A DNA stretch of 64,000 bases. Source: Nematopogon swammerdamellus (taxonomy: Eukaryota > Arthropoda > Insecta > Lepidoptera > Adelidae). The position numbers were made by a program, and so were the translations under genes. The notes below the pieces were generated by a model, which did no database searches, had not been told where the DNA came from, and saw nothing but the letters and a program-made list of their open reading frames with translations. The stretch covers positions 24,629,566 to 24,693,565 of the forward strand of contig OX336340.1 of the NCBI GenBank assembly GCA_946902875.1, given 5' to 3'. The first letter of the stretch is position 1, and each line of letters opens with the position of its first letter. Below, piece by piece: positions 9,921 through 21,389 of the stretch.

Positions 9921-10403
9921 ATGAATGTTATAAAAACCGAACGAACAAAATATGATACATTTTCTGCCTATCAAACACATCAACTCTGCATGAGAAACAA
10001 GACGACACGGAGGCGGCGGCGCGGGCGGCGGAGGAGGAGGTGGCGGCGACAACGGCGGACTGACTGGACTGACGACTGTGACGAAACTGTGTCGTCACTG
10101 ATACTCGCAAATGGCGGGGGCGGCCGAGGCGCGGTGAGGCGCTGTCGGAGTGAGGAAAGCATACCTCCACCCCGCTCCGCCCTCCCCCCCATAGCACCCA
10201 CTGCCACTGCCTCTGCCGATGGAGAATCATCCGGCAATGAGAAAGTACGCACTGAAATACTCCCAGAAGCTAAAGTTTACTACTTATGTCCTCCTAAACA
10301 CTATTTACACTTATACCATTTATACTGCCACTCAACCTCAACTGCCCCTATTATTGCCCTAGAGCTGTGCCACTGTAACAGGTTTTTAAGTAAAATTCTT
10401 TAG
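9921..10403 (+). CDS. Arg-rich leader ORF before LINE ORF2
   Basis: A 160-residue frame with a run of arginines ('TTRRRRRGRRRRRWRRQRR') and a Ser/Pro segment. Its end overlaps the start of the endonuclease frame, which opens one base out of phase near 10393. It may be the N-terminus of ORF2 cut off by a single frameshift, or just an open stretch in a GC-rich spacer. The basic tract would suit RNA or nuclear binding. I see no known domain. Confidence 0.35.
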   Translation: MNVIKTERTKYDTFSAYQTHQLCMRNKTTRRRRRGRRRRRWRRQRRTDWTDDCDETVSSLILANGGGGRGAVRRCRSEESIPPPRSALPPIAPTATASADGESSGNEKVRTEILPEAKVYYLCPPKHYLHLYHLYCHSTSTAPIIALELCHCNRFLSKIL

Positions 10404-13368
10404 TACGGAAGATATTGAAAGCGACATAGATGTAGTCAGTACAGGAGAAGAACACGTACTTGATACACCGGAGCAGTGTAAATTTCTAATAAAAACTAAT
10501 TCAAAATTAACTACTTTAACCCTAAACATAAGGAGTATAAATGCAAATTTTGACACCTTAACAGTTTTACTTCAGAGAATTAAAATCTTGTTTGATGTGA
10601 TTATACTAACAGAATGCTGGTTGGACTGCAACACGTTTATACCTAGATACATAGAAAATTACGAATCGTATTATACTAAGAAACACCTGAACAGAAGCGA
10701 CGGAGTAGTAGTTTTTATACATAAAAATATTAATGCCACAGTCTATGAACCTGAATTTTCGGAAGCCAACTGCCTGGTTATTGAAATTATTAATAGTCTA
10801 ACTTTATTGGCAATTTACAGATCTCCCTCGTTCCACAGCATTGACAACTTTCTCCTAAGCATGAGTGACTTGTTAAATAGTTTAGACAGCAGCAAAGATG
10901 TAATAGTTACAGGTGACATCAATGTCGATATAAAAAATGACTCAATCGATCGCAGAGCGAACAGCTACCTGTGCCTAATGGCCGAATATGGGCTATACCC
11001 TGCTGTCACACAGCCAACACGCGAGAAAAACTGTCTCGATCACTGGATGGTCAGAAGTCGCGATAAGGTCACCACTGTTGTATGTCGGACAGTCGTAACA
11101 GACCACTATCCAGTGCTCGCCTGCATAGGACACGCCGAAAGGCTAACACAAACACAATCGAGGTTGGTAAGGGAAATTGACTATGCTGAAATATTGAACA
11201 CCCTAGCAACATACGACTGGAAAGCAACATTAAGTACAACAGATGTGAATGCAGCCACAGATACTCTAACTGAAACCCTACAGACGTTAATTACTTCAAA
11301 CACAACTACACGAAGCTTACCAAGATCAAAATGGTGCAAACAAAAATGGATTACTGCGGGTCTCCTAAAGTGCTTACTCAAAAGAGACAAGTTGCATAAC
11401 CAGTGTCGGAAGCAGCCACTCGATGAAAATCTTAGAATTAAGTATATTCAATACCGAAACGTAACAAGCCGGGCCGCAAAAACAGCAAGAGAGTTATTCA
11501 TGAAGAAAAATGTCCATGAAAGCAAGAACGATCCCAAAAAAACCTGGAAGACACTAAGGGAAGCTGCGCATATTCCTCGCTCGAAAAAAAACGATGCATC
11601 TGACTTACTTCAGAGCGGAGAGAATAAAACAAATGCCACAGAGGCGGTAAACAATTACTTTACTAATGTGGGCAAGCGACTAGCCAGCGATATACTAAAG
11701 ACACTGAATAAAAATGAAAATGACCTGGTAAAAGAAATCACAGTAACCAAACAAAACAAAAAATCATTTTTTTCAGTGCCCACCGATGCGCAGGAGATTT
11801 GCAGAGTAATTAACAGTCTGAGGGATGACAGTGCTCCGGGCTGGGATGGCGTAACCGTAAAATTTATAAAAAAATTCAAACATCAACTAGCTGAACCACT
11901 TACACACATAGCCAACCTTAGCCTGGAGACAGGCGTTTTTCCATCGGCCTTCAAGAAGAGCATTGTCGTGCCAATTTTAAAAAAAGGTGACAAAAAAGAA
12001 GTTGCCAACTACCGGCCCATCTCGTTGTTGACATCAATGTCAAAAATACTAGAGAGGCTGATGAAAACCCGTCTAATTAGTTACCTTGAGAATAATACAC
12101 TCATTGCAGAAAATCAATTTGGCTTCAGGGCAGGAAAGTCAACAGAGGATGCAGTGTGCCTATTGACCGACACAGTATCCGGCCAACTTGATAGATCTAG
12201 ACACTCTATTGGTATATTTTTGGACTTGGCGAAGGCTTTTGATACCGTTTCAATACCAATTCTTTTGCGAAAGCTAGAGCTAATGGGTATCAGAGGCCTT
12301 CAGCAAAAGTGGTTCGAAAGTTACCTCACTAGTCGCACCCAAAGCGTCAGAATAGGTCAGTATACTAGCGGTCCATCAATAGTAGAGTATGGAGTCCCCC
12401 AGGGCAGTGTTCTGGGCCCAGTATTGTTTATTATTTACTTAAACGAACTGTGCAAACTCGAACTTGAGGGCTGCAAAATTATTGCCTATGCTGACGACAC
12501 GGCGTTGGTCTTCTCGGGAACCACTTGGCAGCAAGCATACGACCGCTCGGAGTTTGGCTTAAGTACAATCAAACAATGGCTCGACAGCAATCTGTTAACC
12601 TTAAATATTTCTAAAACCAATTATATGTGCTACAGTATAACAGAAGCTGGACAGCCGAAAATAGAAAGAGTCATTAAAATGCACAAAGTGACTAGCGCAG
12701 CTGCACCATGCCGCTCAGACTGTGACTGTCAGGTGGTTAGCGTGGTCAAAAGTACAACATATCTTGGAGTAATATTAGACAACAAGCTTAACTGGAACAA
12801 ACACCTAGAACACCTTTCTAAACGTGTAAGGAAGCTCATGTTTGTCTTTAAAGACCTAAGAAATGTTGCAAGCAAACAATTGCTACGAACCATCTACCAG
12901 GCACTCGGTGAGTCCATTCTGACTTACTGCATAGCGGCATGGGGAGGTGCTGCCAAGACTCACATGCTAATGGCTGAAAGGTCACAAAGAGCTGCACTAA
13001 GGGTTCTGTTTAAAAAGCCATATCGGTACCATACACGAGATTTGTTAGAAGAAAATCGTCTTTTGAGTGTAAGGCAGCTGTACATGGCGAAGCTCCTTAA
13101 ATGGGCGCATGCAATACCGCATACGGCAGCTGCTACTGCTCCTCGAACACACAACACACGACAATCAGGCCGGGTAGCAGTACCTGAGACTAAAACTACT
13201 TTTGGACAAAGATTCAGAACATTTCTCGGACCCTTCCTGTACAACAAAGTTGTAGATGAATGCGACATTAGGGTTGTCCGCAAGGCCGCTCTTAAGAAAA
13301 ACATAGTAGATTGGCTAGGTTCAAAAGAATACGAGGAGACTGAGAATCTGTTCCGCATTATAATATAG
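10395..13368 (+). CDS. LINE ORF2: endonuclease and reverse transcriptase
   Basis: The frame opens near 10395 without an obvious ATG. The endonuclease runs 'LNIRSINANFDTL', 'ILTECWL' (catalytic E), 'IVTGDINVDI' (D, N) and 'VVTDHYPV' (D-H). The RT then has 'VPILKKGDKKEVANYRPISL', 'NQFGFRAGKSTEDAV', 'IFLDLAKAFDTV', 'GVPQGSVLGPVLFIIYLNEL' and the box Y-A-D-D at 12487-12498, followed by 'TYLGVILDNKLNW' and a normal thumb and C-terminus. No stop or frameshift interrupts the roughly 990 codons, and every catalytic residue I check is present. It lacks RNase H. Translation probably depends on the element's bicistronic RNA. This copy could be, or recently was, active. Confidence 0.9.
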
Positions 13369-13910
13369 ATTAAAATTAACTTCATTGACATTTTAGTTTA
13401 TCAATTCAAATGTATCTATCTATTCCACTGTAGGTATTTATTACATAATTTCTCTTTTATTTATATTATTTTTATTTATACTATCACGCACACTCTCTCA
13501 TCATAAAAACACCCTCGCACAGCCTACATACACATCACATGCAGACATACATGCACACAATACAAGTACACAACACACGCATACACCCCACACATCCTCA
13601 CCCTCTCTCATTCACACACGGCGCACAAACTAGAATAAGTTTTCTATTATAAATTAGTTTATTAGATCTAAATAATACCATACATCAATAAGTAGATTAG
13701 ATACCCGAATGTAATCAAAAGTGGTTTGACCAAGCAATGTCGCCTATGAAACAGCCTTAGAGCCAGTTTAGGCGATAGTGTTTAACAAATACACGATCTC
13801 GCGGGCACAGTATTCGTACCATCTTCATGCATTGTTTATACTATGTATAACTGTAACCTATTTACATGTGCCTGACTAATAAACACTTTTTTGATTTGAT
13901 TTGATTTTGA

Positions 13911-14440
13911 GATTGAATAGTGCCTGTACACGAAGTAACTATTTAGTAATCTGTGCCTGTACCATTAGAAGAAACAAATAAATATGAAGAAGTATTCTCT
14001 GTTTACTTGACTGTTAGATCCATACAACTCGCCAATCGATCTCCGAATTAACTATTCTTCGATTTTTGAGCACGTACGAATCCATATTATTCGTTAGTTT
14101 TTTATTCTTAATCATTTGTAGGTACGGTAGTACACTACACTTGAATTTATCATATTTTGTTTTTACAATCCGGTTCGATTAGACCCGCCAAGAAGAGCCG
14201 GCAAGAAACTTCGCAGGGATTTTTAAACGTCTTTGATTGATTACTTAAGTTTTTATGTAACTACATATAACATAATAGACACCGCTTACAGTGCAACTTC
14301 AAAGACCAAAATCAATCTGCGAAAAATGACATTTTTATGACAGATATAGTTCCATTTCAAAATCTATACCTACCATATCAATACTAATAATAAATCTGTA
14401 AGTGATGGTCATGGAGTAAGTCATGTTTTATTTAGCGATT
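13911..14440. repeat. Old repeat in P450 intron, LINE 5'-end-like block
   Basis: AT-rich non-coding DNA. The block 14165-14310 (a gattagacccgccaagaag-like core, then 'gcaagaaacttcgcaggg' and 'caccgcttacagt') resembles 36425-36540, just left of the ORF1 of the plus-strand LINE. I read it as the same repeat family. No gene is visible. Confidence 0.45.
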
Positions 14441-14505
14441 TTAGATTCTATGTCTAAAAACTAAATTGACGATTTTTAGAAATTTTTCGGCTCTGCTGTA
14501 GAAAG

Positions 14506-14722
14506 AGGCGGGTGGCGGGGGAAGTGGGGGAGGGGGGAGGGAGGGAGGTGGGAGAGGGGGTTCGTTTGGGGGTATATCCCCCCCGCGGAAGGGGGTAATT
14601 GGGGGAGGCAAAAACGTAATATGGCTCAGTGAGGGGAGACGGGGTATAGGAGAGAGTGCTATGCTAAGGGGGGGGGGGGATAAGTATGTCCTGAATACTC
14701 CCCTCCCCCCCCCCTTCATTGG
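14506..14722 (+). repeat. G-run / C-run tract
   Basis: Dense runs of three to eleven G on the plus strand from 14506 to 14685, with one C-run near 14580, then C-runs at 14700-14714. Purine-rich with several G4-capable clusters. The 139-residue frame on the other strand is Pro/Leu low complexity and not a gene. Confidence 0.7.
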
Positions 14723-14799
14723 CGATATAATTATGCACATTTCGGTACTTATCAGTTTACTACACAAAGAAGAAAATAAAAAAAATAACTTAGGATTGC

Positions 14800-15062
14800 C
14801 TCTTCTCCGGCGCTGCGTGAAGTGAAGCCCCTCCGTCCTTGCGTAACGAAGCGCAGGCACCCATGCTCGCCTCCGCAGCTTCGGCTTTTCGGTCGCCCTC
14901 GGCGACCAGCCTCAGCCGCTGTGGCTCACATGGATGCCTGCGCTTTGTTACCGCGGACGGGGGCTGCACTCCCTCCGCGCCTCCGGCTTATAAAAAACTC
15001 TCTAGGGAATAGCCATACTAACAGGTTATGTCGGGGCGATGAATTTTGTACTAAATTTTAAA
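14800..15062. repeat. GC-rich inverted repeat
   Basis: A GC-rich patch in an AT-rich intron. An imperfect inverted repeat joins 14848-14866 (gaagcgcaggcacccatg) and 14929-14950 (catggatgcctgcgctttg), with 'ccgcagc...gctgtgg' inside. It looks like a transposon end or a foldback piece. No protein is recognisable. Confidence 0.4.
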
Positions 15063-15099
15063 TTTCACTAATATTTGGATATTTAAAAAAAAAACGGAC

Positions 15100-15495
15100 G
15101 GGTTGCACTCCGGGAGTGCCGGCAGAAGTGAAAACTTAAACATCAACGTTGTGCATTTTTGAATATTTTGGAATGGTTAGGGAATAATTTCGCACGAATT
15201 GTTTTATTTATCAGTATAAAAGTACTATCGTTTATGTGGTAAAATACAATATTCATTTATTGCGCTATCGTAGACAAACATGACAATTTATATTGCATAA
15301 AAAATTTAACACTACAGAACTATTATAATTATTTTACATCAAAAAGTTTATTTCTCAGAAAAATCAACTTTCATCCATAATTTCAACGAATCTTACGCTT
15401 TTTCGACCAGGCTACGGATCTGACGCGAGTTTAACATTTTTTATCCATCTAAAAAAAGTGCCAAGCGCCGCTAAAGAAGTTTTCACTTCAAAAAA
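15100..15495. repeat. MITE-like repeat ('gcactccgggagtgc' family)
   Basis: Starts with the palindrome gcactccgggagtgc and 'agaagtgaaaactt'. It ends with 'gccaagcgccgctaaagaag' and 'ttttcactt', so the termini form an inverted repeat (gaagtgaaaactt). Shorter copies with the same two ends are at 21708-21872, 53520-53680 and 56035-56195. No coding capacity. Confidence 0.65.
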
Positions 15496-15579
15496 TTTCT
15501 TCAAAAGTATTATAGTCTACGGCAAAAAATTCTTTTTGCTAATAATTCCTTAGACCCTCACCTACCATTCCCAGCTACC

Positions 15580-15842
15580 AGCTTTCTGTATCTATGTATG
15601 TATGTTCCTCCATAACTCTTAAACCGATCATCCGAATTCGATGAAACTTTGTACAAGCACATTTACCTATGTGGGTCACAGGATAGGCTAAATAAAACTC
15701 AGATCCGGTTACGCTAAGATGTGGCTCTCATACAAACCGAATTGTTCCGCGCGCCGAAATAAAGATACAGTAGCGGGCTTACTTACTTTCTTCTTTTTAA
15801 ATACGAATTTCACACGAGCGAAGCCGCGAGCAAAAGCTAGTT
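15580..15842 (+). repeat. Lepidopteran-type short repeat ending 'cgaagccgcgagc'
   Basis: Contains a 'ctatgtatgtatgttcc' start, a 'gatgaaactttgtac' core and a terminal 'aatttcacacgagcgaagcc'. The end resembles the termini of the TIR elements at 23894 and 58806. Non-coding. Confidence 0.5.
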
Positions 15843-16290
15843 ATAATATACACGGTGTTAACCTAAATAGGCGACATTCCCGAAAGGGGGTTATTCTGGG
15901 TCACATACTGATGCCGAAAAAGGGGGTAATTTTTTTTTTGAGCTTTGGTTTTAAAATTTCATCTAATCGCACTGCATTATAAAAAAAATCTAAAGCTGGG
16001 TAATTTTTCAAATAAATCAAAAAATTCACATTCATATCGACACGATACAACAGCTAGCGCGCGCGCGACACGTCTCGTCAGCGGCGCGCGGCGGGCGGGC
16101 GGCGGCGCTCGCTACACCATTCCAAAGAGAAATTGTCGCTGAGGTAAAATTATTAATAAAATATGCAATTATTTTAAACTATTTTAGATTTTATTTTTAA
16201 GTACCACAAAATAATCAGTATACGAAATGGTTTATTATTCAGTAATAAAATTGAAATGTCGCGAAAAAAGTTAACACCACCAGCGCAGGC
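15843..16290. repeat. Possible short TIR element
   Basis: Bounded by 'acggtgttaacc' (15851-15862) and 'gttaacaccac' (16270-16280), which are inverted. A GC-rich patch (16050-16120) includes a (gc)n run. No gene is recognisable; the border call is weak. Confidence 0.3.
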
Positions 16291-16427
16291 CAGTCTCCAC
16301 AAACAGCACCCGTTCACGAGCATCACGCCAGGGCCAGCCATCGCCTCTCTCAACCATATTTTATATTCTCTCAGTCTATACATGTATACATATATTACAA
16401 ATAATTATCTATTAAATATATAGATTT

Positions 16428-16690
16428 ACAGCACGAGGTTACCAAAATGTGGTCCGTCGACTCGACGATCGTTGTGCCCGTAGTCGTATCGGCGCAGCAA
16501 AGAGCCTCGACGACCACCTTGAGAGGCTCTCTCTCGCTGAGTGGTTGGGTTAAGGGTCAGATCCAGCCCTGCTCGACACTGCGCGCATAGTCCGGAGGTT
16601 TTTCTCTCTCTCGAGCTCTTGAGACTCGGGTCCGACCATCGGTAGCCTGGGTTCGCCCCGCTGTCGATGGTGGAAACTCCATTTGTTTTA
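16428..16690 (+). pseudogene. LINE C-terminal fragment ('VVVPVVVSA' type)
   Basis: Broken C-terminus of a non-LTR retrotransposon: 'KMWSVDSTIVVPVVVSA', then in a shifted frame 'SLDDHLERLSLAEW', then 'LLDTARIVRRFFSL'. The string resembles the end of R4/R2-type elements, which use a restriction-like endonuclease, but I cannot place the clade. The 3' UTR seems to reach about 16700, followed by AT-rich sequence. Confidence 0.6.
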
Positions 16691-16849
16691 TAATAATTTT
16701 ATATATAATTTTTGTATATTTTAGGTATAGTTGTATGTAAATAGATGCGTAAATTAATGGATAATAATAAAAATAAAAAAGAATAATAAAGAAGAAAAAG
16801 AGCTGTCAAAACGACATGTCGAAAAACATTTCTCTTGGAATTTTTTTTT

Positions 16850-17625
16850 AAACTTCTTGCCTGGGACGACCCGACCGATCTTCCGCCACGCGCGGACCCT
16901 TCTCCGGCGGCGCAGCGACCCGCACGGTTGGAGGCACCGTGCCGGCATCACCACCGCCGCCGCTCGGCGCCCCTGGTACTACTCCACCCAACTCGACATG
17001 CCTGGTAACAGTAGCGGCTGCGGACCACCCGGGACGCGACCTGCGTGATGGAGAGCAGGCTCTGCAGCGACGGCCGGCCCCCGCCGCCGCGCTCGACTTC
17101 GACGCCGCCGCCGCCACCGCTCGCCCGCAGCAGCACTGCCTCCGCTCACCGCGTCGCCTGGCCTCCCCGCGGCCGGGTCGTCCAATACGAGAGCCGCCTT
17201 TCTTCTCGAACACCACACGCACGCCCCACCACCCAGCTCCACGCCGCCGGTGCATTTCATCGACGGCGAAGATGGAGCGTTAACATCGGCCGAGCCACAA
17301 CATCTACGGTGAGGGCGACGTCCACCATCGGCCAGCTTGGGGTCATCGGGACCTCACGTCCCGTCTAGTGCCCCCCCGCTACCGGTGGTGCTGTGCGAAC
17401 ATCAGGCGACGCGCGCTCGAAGAGGAAGAAGTTTAAAAGAGCTGCGCGACGACGTCGCCGTGCAGTCCGGCGGATACGGAGCTCTCCGAGATGGGGGTGG
17501 TGGTGGCCTACGTGTCTAGTACCACCACCCATCGCTCGAAGCTAGTCTCGCGTCGTCTCGGAGAGCTCGGTAGCCACGGCCTGCACCCGCCGGCGCGCTT
17601 GGAGGATAAATAAGTAAACCCTTTT
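16850..17625. other. GC-rich island with open frames on both strands
   Basis: About 780 bp of very GC- and CpG-rich DNA inside an AT-rich intron. Overlapping frames of 60-135 codons exist on both strands, all rich in Ala, Arg, Gly and Pro, which is what GC-rich DNA gives by chance. An inverted repeat links 17488-17500 (gagctctccgaga) and 17555-17567 (tctcggagagctc), and 'gggtggtggtgg' at 17503 faces 'ccaccaccc' at 17521. It could be a transposon 5' UTR or a non-native segment. I recognise no domain. Confidence 0.4.
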
Positions 17626-17629
17626 TTCG

Positions 17630-17705
17630 CATTTTGCGACGGGACCGTAAAAAAAGAGCAAAGGTCCAAGAATGGAGCCTTGAGGAACACTGTCTGCTTC
17701 TGAAG
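17630..17705 (-). pseudogene. Tiny RT motif remnant
   Basis: On the minus strand the block reads '[16 protein letters not shown]', the RT B-motif of CR1/Jockey-type LINEs. It is cut off on both sides and fused to 'ggtcccgtcgcaaaatgcga', which also occurs just downstream of the P450 stop codons. Too short to place. Confidence 0.6.
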
Positions 17706-17764
17706 TAGGATTTAGAAATACTTAACTATCTTTTAATCTCGCACGCCATAGTGCTCATGTTTAT

Positions 17765-18450
17765 TTAGAACTAGCTTTTGCCCCCGGTTTCGCTTCGCGT
17801 GTTTAGGGTTTGATCTTTTTGCCCACAGCTCAGACCGCCCCATAGCGTTATGATTTATAGCATAAAACCGTTCTGAGAAGTGACAGAATGTAAAATTGAA
17901 AACCGTATATATATAAATAAAATGGTTCTCGAGTTTAAAGGATATTCATATCTTCTCTTCATATATATGTCTCTGTGCCTAATTTTGGCCACATAGTGAA
18001 TTATTTGTATGACATGTGTTATACCGTTGGAAAGGGAGTAAACTAGCGAACTTTTTAAAAGAAAATGAAGCTATCAATTGGTGTCAGTTTTTTTTTTATG
18101 AATTAAGAAATTATGATTCTGTCATATTTTTACTCGTTCTCGCAACTTTGGGAGGTCATAAGACCTTTTCATGGTATTAACTTCATCAAATAATATTTTT
18201 TCTAGAACAAGGATACATCGTACATTAATAAACTCTATTTCGTGCTGACAAAATCATAAACAAAAAAGTTACAAGGGTTTAAAGCTGGGATTTTGGTAAT
18301 TTTCAATAATAAAAGAAAAAAAATCGTATCTCGATACCACGTAACATGTGACAAAAGGTATCATGTGCCAAAACGTTGCAAATGACCCCACTTACCTACC
18401 AAAAAAATTTGTCGGTCGATGCGCCGAACACCCTGTATAGTGTTGCCATT
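17765..18450. repeat. AT-rich intronic repeat ending 'caccctgtata'
   Basis: Begins with 'ctagcttttgcccccggttt' and ends near 18438 with 'caccctgtata', the latter a common terminus of insect DNA-transposon remnants. No coding frame. 18450-18950 is AT-rich with no recognised feature before the exon acceptor. Confidence 0.35.
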
Positions 18451-18880
18451 ATTTCGTATACAGACAATATTTTCACTTTGTGATAACTTAGAAACCAAAG
18501 AATTATTACTTTCATTGCACAGCACAGACAGTTATTACTGGAACTCGGCATAAAAACGACCCAGTACTATCATTTGTTCAGTTGCTGTACTAGCAAATCA
18601 AACATACTACTGTAGTTACATTAGTCTACTACTGTAGATATAATTACGAACTACTGTAACAACATTTATAAATTTTTGTAACCAGAATACCTCACCTGAG
18701 CTCTTCATTAACCCTCTTTTTGAGTAGCACTGCCTCGGAAAATAGCTAAATACGCCGTGTCAGGAGCAGCAATTGCAACACATTTTTCACCAATACGAAA
18801 ATATTCCCCATAAACGGTGCCTTTCTCGTTAAAAAAAACCGTTTGAAACTGGAGACGTGGCCTGTTTCCTCATAATATAG

Positions 18881-19740
<860 letters not shown>

Positions 19741-20179
19741 AACACATATTTTTATAAAATTCAAAATGGCGGCATTTTGTCCAATTGTAAAAATACAATT
19801 TCTCCAAGACCCATCAAGTGCAAGGGATTGTCTAGATTAGAGCTTGGAGCAGAGATTTCAAAAATACACCTTACTTTATTTATGGTTGGGAACACAATTC
19901 AGTGGTTGGGAAGCATCGTGGACGGTTGGGTGGACGGACGGGCACGAACATGGAACAAGGCGCCTCGGTTGTCGCACTCCATGCTTGGTGTGTTCTCAGT
20001 AGGGTCTCGGAAATTGGCAGATTTATTTATTTAAATTTTATATTTGACTGGGACACATGAGAGAAAAATCTTCAGTAAATAATGATTGAAATTTTGAACT
20101 TTACTAGAAAGAAAGAAAGAAAGAAACATATAATATAAAGAAAGAAAAACAACTTTACTACTTTGCTTTCTTCGTGCAG

Positions 20180-20349
20180 GTTACCAGTTCGCGATGCAGT
20201 CCATCAAAACCGCGATATCCACCATTCTCCGCAAGCACCGGGTGTCGGTCCCAGAGGAGAGCATCAAATCCAATATCCGAGTCAAGCTCGACGTGATGAT
20301 GAAGGCAGTCAACGGTTACGAAATCCAGCTAGAAGAGAGAAATCTTTGA
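20180..20349 (+). CDS. Cytochrome P450 gene 1, last exon
   Basis: Acceptor 'cttcgtgcag' at 20170-20179; stop TGA at 20347-20349. It completes the haem-loop Gly and continues 'GYQFAMQSIKTAISTILRK', 'HRVSVPEESIKSNIRVKLDV' and ends 'MMKAVNGYEIQLEERNL'. This is the L-helix and the C-terminal beta sheet of a CYP4-clan enzyme, of normal length. The matching exon of gene 2 (62481-62650, minus) differs at only a few residues (Y/H, A/V, H/Y, V/A, L/P), so the genes are recent paralogues. About 110 bp after the stop the flank is interrupted by the long-inverted-repeat element. Confidence 0.94.
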
Positions 20350-20466
20350 TCTTTTTATGGTCCCGTCGCCAAAATGCGAAAAAAGGGGTGTATGTCTGTC
20401 TGTTCGTCTGCTTGTGAGGTCGTAGTATCGACTGAACAGATTTTAATGAAACTGACGCTAAAAAAA

Positions 20467-20821
20467 AGTTTTAAAAAACATAAAACCCACTTCCTAAAAA
20501 AAGTAGAACTAAAAAACTAATAAAAATAAAAATATAAAAACCGCCTTCAAAAATATATGAAATAAAAACCTAAAAAAAAAAAAACGAACCCTAGAGTTGA
20601 AGGCGGTGCTAAAAAGGCTACACAAATCACAAAGGATATCATCCACTCATGTTTTCTTTCATGCATCATTTTTGCTTGCTTTAGCACCGCCTTCCACTCT
20701 AGGGTTCGTTTTTTTTTAGGTTTTTATTTCATATATTTTTGAAGGCGGTTTTTATATTTTTATTTTTATTAGTTTTTTAGTTCTACTTTTTTAGGAAGTC
20801 GGTTTTATGTTTTTAAAAACT
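20467..20821. repeat. Long hairpin of LIR-TE copy 1
   Basis: Left arm 20467-20613 and right arm 20680-20821 are almost exact inverted copies, including 'ccctagagttgaaggcggtg' against 'caccgccttccactctaggg'. The loop (about 66 bp) carries 'ggctacacaaatcacaaagg'. A transcript would fold into a long double-stranded RNA. Confidence 0.9.
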
Positions 20822-20954
20822 TTTTTTTATTTCACAGTTTTTTTTAGTAATTTTTTGCTATTAATGTACTCGGCGGAATCGCTCGGCCTTCGGCCTCGCG
20901 ATTCCGCCTCGCTTTCCAATCTGATCTTGACCCAATTAAAAAATAGGACCACGT

Positions 20955-21348
20955 CAGCCTCGATAGCTCAGTGGTGGCTGAGTGGTGCAGACAGTCAACT
21001 GTCGCTATTGAATGTTAAGCAACGCTGGGTGCGGTCAGTACTTGGATGGGTGACCGCTGACCGTTGGAGGCTGACCGAGGTTCGGATTCCTCGTAAAACT
21101 GTAGGTCCCTTCCCTCCTAATCTTACTTGGTGGTATGGTTTAACCCGCCCGGGTTGGTACCACCGCACTGAATGAAACGTCGGTCGAAACGGCTATGTAA
21201 ATAGTTTGTGTTTTCCGACCAGTTCAGTGTAGTCAGCACGATCAAAGGGGGAGGCACTGACATGGCACTTAGTTCACCCGGTGTTATGGGCTGACATCAC
21301 GGACGTTGTAGGTGATGTAGCCAACCGTGTCAGTTTCCATAAAATAAA
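20955..21348 (+). mobile_element. SINE copy with clear A box, 5S-like core and B box
   Basis: The best head of the family. 'tagctcagtggt' at 20964-20975 is a tRNA A box. 21013-21057 contains 'gttaagcaacgctggg' and 'gtacttggatgggtgaccgc', matching the internal control region of 5S rRNA genes. 'ggttcggattcc' at 21079-21090 is a tRNA B box. The 3' body ends 'cagtttccataaaataaaaa'. It lies inside the LIR-TE, in the same position as in the copies at 52597 and 55112. Confidence 0.85.
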
Positions 21349-21389
21349 AAAAACAACACCGTAACATTGCTTAAAAGTAAAAAATTATG

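Larger units (their letters stand above)
8220..13910 (+). mobile_element. Nearly complete PHD-ORF1 LINE in P450 intron
   Basis: A two-ORF non-LTR retrotransposon of about 5.6 kb, in the same orientation as P450 gene 1 and wholly inside its 10,817-bp intron. ORF1 is at 8319-9482, an A/C-rich spacer at 9483-9920, ORF2 at 10395-13368, and a 3' UTR ends in short repeats of 'ttgat' at 13888-13907, a microsatellite-type tail rather than poly(A). No RNase H is present. This build (PHD finger plus RRM-like ORF1, AP-type endonuclease plus RT) fits the CR1 group. The 5' border is not defined. Both main ORFs lack stops, so this is the best preserved LINE here. Confidence 0.8.

Noticed and set aside
14441..14860. 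139-codon Pro-rich minus-strand frame
   Set aside because: Low-complexity translation of G-runs.
16848..17368. Overlapping frames of 60-135 codons in the GC-rich island
   Set aside because: Open on both strands with Ala/Arg/Gly/Pro bias, as expected by chance in GC-rich DNA; no motif.
20964..21090. tRNA gene or 5S rRNA gene
   Set aside because: The A box, 5S-like core and B box do not fold into one complete tRNA or 5S RNA; the unit recurs with a SINE body and A-rich tail.
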